A DNA stretch of 64,000 nucleotides, taken from Planococcus rifietoensis. GTDB taxonomy: Bacteria; Bacillota; Bacilli; Bacillales_A; Planococcaceae. The stretch is from contig NZ_CP013659.2 in NCBI RefSeq assembly GCF_001465795.2, positions 824,501 to 888,500 on the forward strand, read 5' to 3'. Below are positions 1 to 9,106 of this stretch, piece by piece. Every line of letters starts with the position of its first letter. Position 1 is the stretch's first letter. Position numbers and translations under genes: made by a program. The notes beneath the pieces are model-generated. The model searched no databases, was not told the origin of the DNA, and saw only the letters and a program-made list of their open reading frames with translations.

Positions 1-2
1 TC

Positions 3-662
3 GCTTCGCTATTGTCGGATACATTGCGCAAATATCATTACCAAGTGGAAACGGCGAAAGACTTTGACCGCATCTTGGAGGAATTCGCTGCGTTCGACCC
101 CCATTTGATTCTTTTGGATATCAATTTGCCTTCTTATGATGGGTATTACTGGTGCCGGCAGTTGAGACAGCAGACAACTTGCCCGATCCTGTTCATCTCC
201 GCCAGGTCAGGGGAAATGGACCAGGTATTTGCGCTTGAAAACGGCGGCGATGATTTCATTACGAAACCTTTCCATTATGAAATCGTCCTTGCAAAAATAA
301 GAAGCCATTTAAGAAGGGCTTATGGGGAATATGCACCGAAACAAGAAGAGCGCACGGTTCGTGCAGGGCGGCTCGTGTTATATATGGAGCGGCTGGAATT
401 GCATTGCCGGGAAACGGAAATCCCGCTCCAGAAAAAAGAAAGCACTATTTTAGAACTGTTGATTGCCGCGTATCCGAAAGTGGTAACGCGTGAACAATTG
501 CTAGAGGAGCTATGGGATGACCAGGCGTTCGTCGATGAAAACACATTGAATGTCAATATGGCCCGCGTGCGCAAGAAATTGACGGATTATGACATCCAGA
601 GTTTCATTGAAACGGTGCGCGGCGCCGGCTATCGGCTGATCCTTGGCAGGGAGGAGCAATGA
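3..662 (+). CDS. BceR-like response regulator (5' partial)
   Basis: OmpR/PhoB-type two-component response regulator whose N-terminus lies outside the window. The frame is open to the first base, so the TTG at 12 is not the real start. What remains is the receiver domain from about its first helix on, with the phospho-acceptor Asp in LILLDINLPSYDG and the conserved Lys in FITKPFH, then a C-terminal winged-helix DNA-binding domain (REQLLEELWDD to VRGAGYRL). It overlaps the kinase gene by 4 nt. The context of kinase, ABC ATPase and large permease identifies the Bce/Psd type, in which the regulator activates the transporter genes when the transporter senses a peptide antibiotic. The inducer cannot be read from sequence. 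Confidence 0.9.
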   Translation, partial: ASLLSDTLRKYHYQVETAKDFDRILEEFAAFDPHLILLDINLPSYDGYYWCRQLRQQTTCPILFISARSGEMDQVFALENGGDDFITKPFHYEIVLAKIRSHLRRAYGEYAPKQEERTVRAGRLVLYMERLELHCRETEIPLQKKESTILELLIAAYPKVVTREQLLEELWDDQAFVDENTLNVNMARVRKKLTDYDIQSFIETVRGAGYRLILGREEQ

Positions 663-1669
663 TGCTGCGGTTATTCCTGCGTGAACATGCCGCATTTATC
701 GTCTTCCAGTTCCTGCTCGTCGGGTTCATCCTCATGCTTTACTGGCTCGATGGATTCCGCAATACGGACACGGCCATCTATTCCTTCATCATCAGCTTAT
801 TGCTATTGGCCAGTTTTCTCGGCGTCCGCTTTGCGATGCGCTACCGTTATTACGAGCGCCTCCTCAGCGATCCGCCGAATATGGAGCATGCTTTGCAGCG
901 CGAAGGGCGTTCGCCGGAAACGGTGCAAACAGAATTGTATATGCAAAAACTATACCGCTTGTATCAATACGAAGTGCAATCGCTTTATGCGGGGCAGACC
1001 CGCCATTTGCAATTCATCAATCAATGGGTTCACCAGATGAAGACGCCGCTATCCGTCATGCATCTGCTATTGCAGGAACCGGAAGAACTGGATAAGGCGA
1101 GCATCCGGGAAGAAGTAGACCGTCTGCGCGCAGGGCTCGACACAGTATTGATGAACGCCCGTCTCGATACATTCGAGCAGGATATGCAAATCGAGCAAGC
1201 GTCGCTGCGCGGCATGGTATCCGAAATGGTGACGGAAAACAAGCGCCTGTTCATCTCGCGCCGTGTCTATCCGGAAATCGACATCGAAGAACGCTACCAA
1301 GTGGCGACAGACCGCAAATGGATGAAATTCATTATCGGCCAATTGCTGACGAATGCGGTGAAATACACATTTGAAGAAAACAAGAAACTGTATATCCGGG
1401 CCAGCTGTCTAGAAGGCACCATTACCTTGTCCGTGCAGGATGAAGGCATCGGGATCCCGCCATCGGATTTGCCGCGCGTTACGAAAGCCTTCTTTACGGG
1501 AGAGAACGGGCGCCTGAGCGGCGAGTCGACCGGGATGGGGCTGTATCTGGCACAGGAAGTATGCAATCGGCTCGGGCATGAGCTGGAAATCACTTCATCG
1601 AAAGGCCAAGGGACGACCGTATCGATTGTCTTTCCTTATCAGGAACAGAATGTAGGGGGATCAACATGA
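659..1669 (+). CDS. BceS-like intramembrane-sensing histidine kinase
   Basis: Sensor kinase of 336 aa. Two membrane segments at about residues 12-30 and 39-57 leave almost no extracellular loop, the hallmark of intramembrane-sensing kinases that depend on a partner ABC transporter for signal input. The H-box is FINQWVHQMKTPL with His125 as the likely phosphorylation site. The ATPase domain has an N-box (NAVKYT), a G1 box (DEGIGIPP) and a G2 box (TGMGLYLA). The start overlaps the regulator stop and the stop overlaps the ATPase start by 4 nt, so the genes are translationally coupled. Confidence 0.92.
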   Translation: MMLRLFLREHAAFIVFQFLLVGFILMLYWLDGFRNTDTAIYSFIISLLLLASFLGVRFAMRYRYYERLLSDPPNMEHALQREGRSPETVQTELYMQKLYRLYQYEVQSLYAGQTRHLQFINQWVHQMKTPLSVMHLLLQEPEELDKASIREEVDRLRAGLDTVLMNARLDTFEQDMQIEQASLRGMVSEMVTENKRLFISRRVYPEIDIEERYQVATDRKWMKFIIGQLLTNAVKYTFEENKKLYIRASCLEGTITLSVQDEGIGIPPSDLPRVTKAFFTGENGRLSGESTGMGLYLAQEVCNRLGHELEITSSKGQGTTVSIVFPYQEQNVGGST

Positions 1670-2439
1670 CAGTAGTAAAAATTGATGAAGTGACCAAAGT
1701 CTATGAAGGAAAAGTGACGCATCGCGCGTTGAACCAATTAAGTTTCGAAGTGGAAAAAGGGGAATTTTTAGCAGTGATGGGCCCTTCCGGAAGCGGCAAG
1801 ACGACGCTATTGAACTTGATTTCAACAATCGATTCATTGACTTCTGGCACCATCCTCATCAATGGCATCAATCCGCATTCGTTGGATAAAGATGAGCTGC
1901 CGCTGTTTCGGCGTCGCCAGCTAGGGTTTGTGTTCCAGGATTTCAATTTGCTGCAGATGCTGACTGTAGAAGAAAATTTGGTGCTGCCGCTGACGCTTGA
2001 CGGCATGCCGATCAAAGAAATGGAGAGCCGCGTCCAGGAATTGGCGGCACGGCTTCATTTGCAGCCATTTCTCCATAAGAAGCCGAATGAAATTTCGGGC
2101 GGGGAAGCGCAGCGTACAGCAATCGGCCGCGCGCTCATCCACCGCCCGGCGCTCATACTTGCGGACGAACCGACCGGCAATCTCGATTCGAAAGCTTCGA
2201 AAGATGTGCTCGAGTTATTGAGCGGCTTGAGCCGTGAGGAAGGGACGACGATCATCATGGTGACGCACGACCCGATCGCAGCGAGCTATTGCGACCGTGT
2301 GCTGTTCATCAAAGACGGCGAATTCTTCAATGAAATTTACGGGGATGACCGCCGCCAAACCTTCTATCAAAAGATTCTCAACGTGTTATCTCTATTGGGA
2401 GGCTCCGTCAATGACCTTTCGCCAACTCGCCTTCCGTAA
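1666..2439 (+). CDS. BceA-like ABC transporter ATPase
   Basis: ATP-binding subunit of 257 aa in the MacB/LolD/BceA branch. Walker A is GPSGSGKTT near residue 40, the signature is ISGGEAQRTAIGRAL, Walker B is LILADEPTGNLDS and the switch His is in MVTHD. Its partner is the permease starting inside its 3' end. Together they would remove or shield cell-wall-active peptides and act as the sensor for the kinase. The ATG follows a GGGGG ribosome site and overlaps the kinase stop. Confidence 0.93.
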   Translation: MTVVKIDEVTKVYEGKVTHRALNQLSFEVEKGEFLAVMGPSGSGKTTLLNLISTIDSLTSGTILINGINPHSLDKDELPLFRRRQLGFVFQDFNLLQMLTVEENLVLPLTLDGMPIKEMESRVQELAARLHLQPFLHKKPNEISGGEAQRTAIGRALIHRPALILADEPTGNLDSKASKDVLELLSGLSREEGTTIIMVTHDPIAASYCDRVLFIKDGEFFNEIYGDDRRQTFYQKILNVLSLLGGSVNDLSPTRLP

Positions 2440-4348
2440 CGTTTTCAGGAATTTGAGAAGCTACGCAGCCTTCCTATTGGCCAGCGTCTTTTCGGTCATG
2501 GTGTTCTTCATCTATTCGATGTTCATCTTCCACCCGTTATTCGAAGAAGAAGGGTTCCGTGTATTGGCCGTGCGCGGCATGTTCATCGCGGAAATCGTGC
2601 TGTATATTTTCACGCTGTTTTTCCTGTTCTATTCCTTAAGCGCGTTTTTACAGGCGCGAACAAAAGAATTCGGCGTCTTGATGCATCTCGGCATGAGCAA
2701 AAAGCAGCTTAATAAATTGGTGTTTTTCGAGACAATGATTCTTGGCGGCCTGTCGACAGCGGCGGGGATCGTCTTCGGTTTCGCGTTCACGAAATTCTTT
2801 TTCATGATCGGCCGTGAAATCATGCAATTGGAAGAATTGCCGCTGTATTTCTCCTGGAAGCCGTTTGTGCTGACCATCGGCGCATTTGCCAGTTTGTTCA
2901 TCATCATCTCGCTCATCAGCGTGTCCTTTATCCGCACAAAACGCGTCGTCGATTTGCTGGAAGGTTTCTGGAAAACCGAAGACGAAGCGGCGTATTCTCC
3001 AGCTTTATCGGCATTCGGATTGGCGCTTTTGGGCATTGCGTATTTTTTGGCGGCGACAGTGTCCGACCGCACCGTTTACATCATGGTGTTCATCGTCCCG
3101 CCACTCGCGACGATTGGCACGTATTTGTTTTTCACGCACTCAATCCATACCTTCCTTCAATTGTATAAGAAGCGCCGCAGCATCTATTGGCATAAAACAC
3201 GCCTTGTGTCGCTTGCCGAAGCGGCGGTTAAGTTAAAAGACAGCGCGCAAATGTTCTTTATCGTGACCATCGTCTCGACCGTCGCCTTCCTGACGGTCGG
3301 GACGCTTGCCTCGTTCACTTCCTACACTGCGGAGTTCCGGCAAAGCAATCCGCTCGGGTTGATCTATGTTTCTTTTGAAGGCAATGCACTCGAACAGCAG
3401 CAATTGGACCAGCTGAAGCGAGAGCTTGAACAACAGCAGCTTGCTTACACGCTCGTGCCTTTGGAAGTGAAGCGTCAGACATCGAGCGCAAGTGGCAATG
3501 ACGTCGACATCATGTCCTTGACCCAGTTCAACCGACTGGCCGAAGCTCTCGGTCACGAACCGGCACGGCTTCAAGCCGGCGAAGCAATGTTTGTTCCGTT
3601 TTCACAGGAGTCACTCCGTGAACTGCAGAAAAGTTATGCGGAGACGGAACTGTTGGAAAGCGGGGTGGAGCTGACGATCGACCAGACCTACCCGCAAGTG
3701 CTGTTTCCGGCGCATACCTTGAATGCCAATACGATCATCATGAACAATGAAGATTTCGGGGAAGTCGATGAACCGTTAATGGGCTACCCACAAGGCGCAT
3801 CGGATTTCCGCTATTATGCCTTCCATGTGCCGGATTGGACAGAGACCGTGGCAATCGGCGAAAACGTCCGCTACCCGATTAGCGAGGCAATGCTCAGCGG
3901 CAATTTTGCCGGCCTCAATTATTATTTTGAGAATCCGGGTTACGAATACCGCTGGTTCAAATCTTCCTTTGCGCTGCTATTGTTCATCGGCTTGATGGTG
4001 GCCGCGGTGTTCCTGCTGGCAGCCGGAAGCTTCATTTACTTTAAATTGTATACCGGGCTCGAACGCGACCGCAGGCAGTACCAGTTGATGGTGCGTCTCG
4101 GGATGACGGAGCGGGAACTTGGCAAAATCGTCAACCGCCAGCTCGTGCCGCTGTTTTTCCTGCCTTGGGCGCTCGCGCTTCTTCACAGTGCTTTTGCATT
4201 CATTTCGCTTCAAGTGGTGTGGGATGAGTTTGCAGAGCTGTCAATTTTGTCTGAGATGTCGATTGTGCTTGGCGGTTTTACGCTTATGCAGATTCTCTAT
4301 TTCTTCTTGATCCGCTGGCGCTATATTGCCCATTTAAAAGCATATTGA
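2411..4348 (+). CDS. BceB-like ABC transporter permease
   Basis: FtsX-like permease of 646 aa, the usual BceB length. The open frame extends back to 2297, but the protein family begins at MTFRQLAFRNVFRN, giving an ATG at 2411 that overlaps the ATPase gene by 29 nt. One N-terminal membrane segment is followed by an FtsX-like block of three, more helices, a large extracellular domain at about residues 310-530 (ligand-sensing in this family), and a last FtsX-like block. A strong terminator follows, closing a four-gene operon. Confidence 0.92.
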   Translation: MTFRQLAFRNVFRNLRSYAAFLLASVFSVMVFFIYSMFIFHPLFEEEGFRVLAVRGMFIAEIVLYIFTLFFLFYSLSAFLQARTKEFGVLMHLGMSKKQLNKLVFFETMILGGLSTAAGIVFGFAFTKFFFMIGREIMQLEELPLYFSWKPFVLTIGAFASLFIIISLISVSFIRTKRVVDLLEGFWKTEDEAAYSPALSAFGLALLGIAYFLAATVSDRTVYIMVFIVPPLATIGTYLFFTHSIHTFLQLYKKRRSIYWHKTRLVSLAEAAVKLKDSAQMFFIVTIVSTVAFLTVGTLASFTSYTAEFRQSNPLGLIYVSFEGNALEQQQLDQLKRELEQQQLAYTLVPLEVKRQTSSASGNDVDIMSLTQFNRLAEALGHEPARLQAGEAMFVPFSQESLRELQKSYAETELLESGVELTIDQTYPQVLFPAHTLNANTIIMNNEDFGEVDEPLMGYPQGASDFRYYAFHVPDWTETVAIGENVRYPISEAMLSGNFAGLNYYFENPGYEYRWFKSSFALLLFIGLMVAAVFLLAAGSFIYFKLYTGLERDRRQYQLMVRLGMTERELGKIVNRQLVPLFFLPWALALLHSAFAFISLQVVWDEFAELSILSEMSIVLGGFTLMQILYFFLIRWRYIAHLKAY

Positions 4349-4357
4349 CCTAAACGA

Positions 4358-4385
4358 ACCGCCGGAATCATTCCGGCGGTTTTTT
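4358..4385 (+). terminator. Rho-independent terminator after bce-like operon
   Basis: The 10-bp stem ACCGCCGGAA/TTCCGGCGGT is followed by a T-run. Confidence 0.9.
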
Positions 4386-4407
4386 GCTGGGGATTTTTGG
4401 CGGGCAG

Positions 4408-4468
4408 TTGTATTGTCTGAAGATTTATTTTATAATGAAAAAAGTAAATATGAATGAGTATTCATTCA
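4408..4468 (+). promoter_or_regulatory. SigA promoter with FadR operator
   Basis: A -35 TTGTAT (4408-4413) and a -10 TATAAT (4431-4436) are 17 bp apart. Just downstream of the expected start point lies a perfect palindrome TGAATGAGTATTCATTCA (4451-4468), arms of 7 bp around GTAT. It matches the operator of the B. subtilis TetR-type fatty-acid regulator FadR. Its position between promoter and ribosome site suggests a roadblock released by long-chain acyl-CoA. Confidence 0.87.
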
Positions 4469-4487
4469 ATAGAAAGAGGGATATTCA

Positions 4488-6041
4488 ATGAATTTGGGAG
4501 AACGTGTTCACGAAATTGCACAACAGGAAGCTGGAAGAATTGCCTATACGTTCATGGGCAAAGACACGACTTACGGTGAATTCGACCAATCGGTATCGAA
4601 ATTCGCTGGTGCGTTGCAAGATCTCGGCGTGGAAAAAGGGGACCACGTCGCATTTCTTTTGAGCAACACCCCGCATTTTCTCATTTCGCTTTATGCGACG
4701 TTGCGCCTGGGCGCCACAGCTGTTCCGGTCAACCCGATCTATAGCCCAGATGAAATCGCTTACATCGTCAACAATAGCGATGCAAAAGTGGTCATCGCGC
4801 TGGACGCTTTGCTGCCGCTCGTTGAAAAAGCGCACCAGGCCTTGCCTGCAGTGGAAACATACGTCATTTGTGAGACCGACCCATCGACTGCTGAAAAAAT
4901 GGCACAGCTGCCGGAAGCAGTCAAAGGAAAGGTCCGTTCATTCACACAGCTTCTTACAACTTCCAATGCATTTGGTGGAACAGCTGATATTTCACAAGAT
5001 GACAACGCCGTCATTCTTTATACGTCTGGGACGACCGGCAAGCCAAAAGGCGCTATGCTGACACACGGCAATCTCTATTCCAATGCACAGGATGTTGCGG
5101 AGTATCTGCAAATCACGCCGGATGACCGCGTCGTGGCGACGTTGCCTGTGTTCCATGTGTTCGCCTTGACCGTCGTCGTCAATGCTCCGTTACTACAAGG
5201 GGCAACGATTGTCCTCGTGCCGCGCTTCACGCCGCAGGACGTTTTCGCTGCGACAAAAGCGACAAAAGCAACCGTTTTCGCCGGTGTTCCGACGATGTTC
5301 AATTTCATGTACCAACTTCCCGATGTGGATCCGTCCGATTTCGCTTCTGTACGTTTGGCGATTTCCGGCGGATCCGCGATGCCTGTCGCGTTGCTGCATA
5401 ATTTCGAAGACAAATTCAATGTGCGGATCTCGGAAGGCTACGGCTTGTCTGAAGCTTCGCCTGTCACGTGTTTCAACCCAATTGATCGCGAGCGCAAAGC
5501 CGGGTCGATCGGCACATCGATCACCAATGTCGAGAACAAAGTCGTCAATGAACTCGGCGATGAAGTGCCGGTCGGGGAAGTGGGCGAGTTGATCGTTCGC
5601 GGTCCGAACGTCATGAAAGGCTATTACAAAATGCCGGAAGAAACCCAAGCAGCGATCAAGGACGATTGGCTTTATACGGGGGATCTGGCGAAAGTCGATG
5701 AGGAAGGTTATTTCTACATCGTCGACCGCAAGAAAGACATGATCATTGTCGGCGGCTATAATGTCTATCCGCGTGAAGTGGAAGAAGTATTATTCGCCCA
5801 TCCGGCAATTGTCGAAGCAGCGGTGGTCGGCTTGCCGGATGCCGATTTCGGCGAGTCGGTCAATGCTTATGTGGTGTTGAAAGATGACTCGGTTTCCATC
5901 GAGGAGCTGCAAGAATATTGTGCGGAGCATTTAGCGAAATACAAGGTACCGCGACATATGGAAATTCTCAATGAATTGCCGAAAAACACGACCGGCAAAA
6001 TCCTGCGCCGTTCGCTGAAAGACCAGGCTGTTAAAAAATAA
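4488..6041 (+). CDS. lcfB: Long-chain fatty-acid--CoA ligase
   Basis: Adenylate-forming enzyme of 517 aa that activates fatty acids to acyl-CoA for beta-oxidation or phospholipid synthesis. The AMP-binding motif is YTSGTTGKPKGAMLTH, the A5 region is SEGYGLSEASP, the A7/A8 region is YTGDLAKVDEEGYFYIVDRKKD and the catalytic Lys near the end is in LPKNTTGKILRR. Length and motifs fit LcfB/YhfL of Bacillus. The ATG follows AGAAAGAGGG. The FadR box upstream matches the regulation known for lcfB. Confidence 0.9.
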   Translation: MNLGERVHEIAQQEAGRIAYTFMGKDTTYGEFDQSVSKFAGALQDLGVEKGDHVAFLLSNTPHFLISLYATLRLGATAVPVNPIYSPDEIAYIVNNSDAKVVIALDALLPLVEKAHQALPAVETYVICETDPSTAEKMAQLPEAVKGKVRSFTQLLTTSNAFGGTADISQDDNAVILYTSGTTGKPKGAMLTHGNLYSNAQDVAEYLQITPDDRVVATLPVFHVFALTVVVNAPLLQGATIVLVPRFTPQDVFAATKATKATVFAGVPTMFNFMYQLPDVDPSDFASVRLAISGGSAMPVALLHNFEDKFNVRISEGYGLSEASPVTCFNPIDRERKAGSIGTSITNVENKVVNELGDEVPVGEVGELIVRGPNVMKGYYKMPEETQAAIKDDWLYTGDLAKVDEEGYFYIVDRKKDMIIVGGYNVYPREVEEVLFAHPAIVEAAVVGLPDADFGESVNAYVVLKDDSVSIEELQEYCAEHLAKYKVPRHMEILNELPKNTTGKILRRSLKDQAVKK

Positions 6042-6047
6042 CCGTGC

Positions 6048-6081
6048 ACCGCTTTCCGCTTCTGTCGGGAAGCGGTTTTTA
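6048..6081 (+). terminator. Terminator after acyl-CoA ligase gene
   Basis: The stem ACCGCTTTCC/GGGAAGCGGT (one G-T pair) is followed by TTTTT. Confidence 0.85.
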
Positions 6082-6121
6082 TATGTAGAAATCCGCTAGA
6101 CAGGTTTTCAAAGAGCTTTCA

Positions 6122-6150
6122 TTGAAAAGACAGACAATTATCGATATAGT
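6122..6150 (+). promoter_or_regulatory. SigA-type promoter of S9 peptidase gene
   Basis: TTGAAA (6122-6127) and TATAGT (6145-6150) are 17 bp apart, upstream of an AGGAGG ribosome site. Confidence 0.65.
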
Positions 6151-6201
6151 GAAAGGGCAACTGTTACGACAAACGAAATATATATCCAGGAGGCTGAGCG
6201 T

Positions 6202-8181
6202 GTGTCGAAAAAAGCTGTTGAAATAGAAGATTTACTCGCATTAGTGTCCGTGACCGACCCGAAGGTTTCACCCGACGGGAAGCGGGCAGTATTCGTTCAA
6301 ACAAAAATGGACGAAGAAGATAATACATATCATTCGCATGTGCACCATATCTCGCTGGAAACCGGCGAGTCGATTCCTTGGACTTACGGAAAAAACCGCA
6401 ACAGCCAACCGGCTTGGTCAGCAGACGGCCGCCATATCGCTTTTCTATCCGACCGCAGCGACAAGAATCAAGTATACGTCCTGCCGGCAGGAGGCGGGGA
6501 AGCGCGCGCTGTGACGGATTTTGAAAAAGGGGTAAGCAGTTTCCGCTGGTCGCCTTGCAATAAGAAAATCTGGGTCAATGCGCTGGTGCAGGACGGCAAA
6601 ACCTTCACGGATCGAGAACCGGAACAAGAAGAGGACAAGAAAAAGCCTGAACCTTACCGCACGACGGTCATGAAATACAAAATGGACGGCAACGGGCTGG
6701 TCAAGCAGGACTACCACCGCCAGATAGGCTCTGTGGACCTGGAAACAGGAACGGTGGAGCAGTTGACGGAAGGGGCTTATCACTTCGGCTTGGAAGCCGT
6801 TTCCCATGACGGCACGAAACTAGTGTATGGATCTGCCAAAGAAGAAATTCAGGATTTCATTTTCCGCCAGTCGCTCTACATGCGCGATCTGGAAACGGGA
6901 GAAGAAACGGCTATCATCGAACAAGACGGATACTACGGGAGCGCCGCATTTTCCTTCGACGATGCACGCTTGGCGTTTGTCGGACATTCACGTGCATACG
7001 AAAATGCCACGCAAGCCGAACTGTATGTATACGATGTGGCAAACCAAACGACGCAGTGCCTGACAGAAGGCATCGACGCACCGATCGGCGATTATGTCGT
7101 CGCTGACCATCAGCAAGGGGCGCAGGCACCAGGCGTCGTCTGGACACAAGATGACCATTTATATTTTCAAGTGTCTACAGATGGCGATGTGCGCCTGTAT
7201 TTCGCTTCGCTTGACGGCGCGGTGTATCCGGCTTCCCCCGAAGATGAGCATGTCTACGGCTACGACATCGCTAGAGACGGCAGCTTTGCGCTGGCCGCGA
7301 TCAGCGACCCGGTATCTCCCGGCGAGCTCTACAAACTCGCCATTTCTACAGGAGAGCGCGAGGCACTGACTTTCTGCAATTCACACTACCTAGAACAAAC
7401 GGAATTGATTGCACCGGAAATCGTTTCGCATACAACGGAAGACGGCTTTGAAGTACATGGCTGGCTCATGAAGCCCCGTGGATTCGAACCGGGCGGAAAA
7501 TATCCGCTCGTCGTCAATATCCACGGTGGGCCGCATGCCATGTACGCCAATACATTCGTCCATGAAATGCAGGTGCTTGCAGCAAACGGCTACGGCGTCC
7601 TGTATGTCAACCCACGAGGCAGCCACGGCTACGGCCAACGCTTTGTCGATGCCGTGCGTGGCGACTACGGCGGCGGCGACTACCGGGATATCATGGGGGC
7701 ACTCGACAATGTTCTCGCAGAAAATGACTGGGTGGATACAGAGCGGCTCGGCGTGACCGGCGGCAGCTATGGCGGATTCATGACCAACTGGATCGTCTCG
7801 CATGACCAGCGCTTTAAAGCGGCTGTAACCCAGCGCTCGATCTGCAACTGGATTTCCTTTTTCGGCGTTTCAGACATCGGCTATTATTTCAGCGAATGGC
7901 AACATGGAGCCGCCATGGACAATGTCGACAAGCTGTGGGAGCATTCCCCGCTGAAATATGCGAAAGACATCCACACGCCACTGCTCATTTTGCATTCGGA
8001 AAACGACCATCGCTGCCCGATCGAGCAAGCGGAGCAATTATTCATCATCTTGAAGAGCATGCATAAGGAAACGGAGTTCGTCCGATTCCCGGAAGCCGAC
8101 CATAATTTATCGCGTACCGGCAAACCGAATTTGCGTTTTGCGCGTTTGCAGGAGATTGTCGGCTGGATGAAGCGACTGTAA
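6202..8181 (+). CDS. S9 family (prolyl oligopeptidase-type) peptidase
   Basis: Peptidase of 659 aa, close in length and layout to B. subtilis YuxL. The N-terminal ~390 residues form a beta-propeller of TolB/WD40-like blades (for example QPAWSADGRHIAFLSDRS). The C-terminal alpha/beta-hydrolase domain has a nucleophile in GGSYGG (Ser522), an Asp in ENDHRC (Asp602) and a His in EADHNL (His634). There is no signal peptide, so it is expected in the cytoplasm, probably cleaving oligopeptides or acyl-peptides. Start is GTG with AGGAGG spaced 8 nt upstream. Substrate is unknown. Confidence 0.88.
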   Translation: MSKKAVEIEDLLALVSVTDPKVSPDGKRAVFVQTKMDEEDNTYHSHVHHISLETGESIPWTYGKNRNSQPAWSADGRHIAFLSDRSDKNQVYVLPAGGGEARAVTDFEKGVSSFRWSPCNKKIWVNALVQDGKTFTDREPEQEEDKKKPEPYRTTVMKYKMDGNGLVKQDYHRQIGSVDLETGTVEQLTEGAYHFGLEAVSHDGTKLVYGSAKEEIQDFIFRQSLYMRDLETGEETAIIEQDGYYGSAAFSFDDARLAFVGHSRAYENATQAELYVYDVANQTTQCLTEGIDAPIGDYVVADHQQGAQAPGVVWTQDDHLYFQVSTDGDVRLYFASLDGAVYPASPEDEHVYGYDIARDGSFALAAISDPVSPGELYKLAISTGEREALTFCNSHYLEQTELIAPEIVSHTTEDGFEVHGWLMKPRGFEPGGKYPLVVNIHGGPHAMYANTFVHEMQVLAANGYGVLYVNPRGSHGYGQRFVDAVRGDYGGGDYRDIMGALDNVLAENDWVDTERLGVTGGSYGGFMTNWIVSHDQRFKAAVTQRSICNWISFFGVSDIGYYFSEWQHGAAMDNVDKLWEHSPLKYAKDIHTPLLILHSENDHRCPIEQAEQLFIILKSMHKETEFVRFPEADHNLSRTGKPNLRFARLQEIVGWMKRL

Positions 8182-8191
8182 ATATGTAAAA

Positions 8192-8227
8192 AAGCCAGGC
8201 GGAGCAATTGCTCCGCCTGGCTTTTTT
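8192..8227. terminator. Bidirectional terminator between convergent genes
   Basis: A 15-bp perfect stem AAGCCAGGCGGAGCA/TGCTCCGCCTGGCTT with A- and T-runs on either side serves the peptidase gene (+) and the enoyl-CoA hydratase gene (-). Confidence 0.9.
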
Positions 8228-8229
8228 GG

Positions 8230-9006
8230 TTAACGACCCTTGAATTCCGGCTTGCGTTTCTCGCCGAACGCGAGCAGCGCCTCGACGCGGTCTTCTGTCG
8301 GAATGGTGATTTCGTATGCTTTTCGTTCGATTTGAAGCCCTGTCTGCATATCAGCGTTCATACCGTTTTTGATGGCGAATTTGGCCTGCTGCAATGCGAT
8401 CGGCCCGTTCGCAAGGATCGAATCCGCAAATTCGCCTGTCACTTGCGCCAAGTCATCGCCCCCAGCGAGGCGGGTGACGAGGCCGTAATCAAGCGCCTCT
8501 GGCGATTTCAAGCGGCGCGCAGTCAAAATCAGTTCCATCGCTTTCGCTTCGCCGATCAATCTCGGCAGGCGCTGCGTGCCGCCGGCGCCCGGGATGATCG
8601 CGAGGCTCGTTTCGGTCAATCCGAGCAATGTATCATCCGTCACGATGCGGAAATCACACGCTAAGGCGAGCTCCATGCCGCCGCCGAATGCGTAGCCATT
8701 GATCATGGCGATTGTCGGCTGCGGCAAGTTTTCGATGGTCGTGAACACTTCGCCGATTTTGTATATATTGCGCTTAACTTGCTCTTGCGTCAAGGTCTTG
8801 CGTTCTTTCAAGTCCGCTCCGACGCTGAACGCCTTATCGCCGGCGCCGGTAAAGACGACAACCCGGATATCCGGGTTGATGCGGATTGCTTCTGCCACTT
8901 GGCCAAGTTCGGCGAGCATATCGTAATTGAATGCGTTCATCGCATCCGGCCGGTTCAATGTGATGAACGCCAAATTTCCTTTTTGTTCATAATGAATTGT
9001 GTCCAT
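8230..9006 (-). CDS. Enoyl-CoA hydratase/isomerase family protein
   Basis: Crotonase-fold enzyme of 258 aa. The oxyanion-hole segments are AFSVGADLKE and NGYAFGGGMELALACD. The two catalytic Glu of true hydratases are present (in GGGMELAL and GLTETSLAIIPGAGG), so hydration of 2-enoyl-CoA in beta-oxidation is the likely activity. A methylglutaconyl-CoA-hydratase-like role cannot be excluded. Two in-frame ATGs exist (first bases 9012 and 9006). The GGGGG ribosome site at 9013-9017 touches the first and sits 6 nt from the second, so 9006 is chosen. No FadR-like palindrome is seen upstream. Confidence 0.85.
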   Translation of the reverse strand: MDTIHYEQKGNLAFITLNRPDAMNAFNYDMLAELGQVAEAIRINPDIRVVVFTGAGDKAFSVGADLKERKTLTQEQVKRNIYKIGEVFTTIENLPQPTIAMINGYAFGGGMELALACDFRIVTDDTLLGLTETSLAIIPGAGGTQRLPRLIGEAKAMELILTARRLKSPEALDYGLVTRLAGGDDLAQVTGEFADSILANGPIALQQAKFAIKNGMNADMQTGLQIERKAYEITIPTEDRVEALLAFGEKRKPEFKGR

Positions 9007-9051
9007 ATCCATCCCCCTTTAATAATCCATCCGTTAAAAACATACCACTTT

Positions 9052-9081
9052 TTGGACTAATCTGTCACCAAACTCTATAAT
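9052..9081 (+). promoter_or_regulatory. SigA promoter of ABC1 kinase gene
   Basis: TTGGAC (9052-9057) and TATAAT (9076-9081) are 18 bp apart. The -10 overlaps an in-frame ATG at 9080, which rules that ATG out as a start. Confidence 0.75.
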
Positions 9082-9106
9082 GGGAACAACAGGGGGGAGC
9101 TCATTC

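Noticed and set aside
9080..9106. Upstream ATG of the ABC1 kinase frame
   Set aside because: It overlaps the -10 box TATAAT; the ATG at 9107 has a strong ribosome site.
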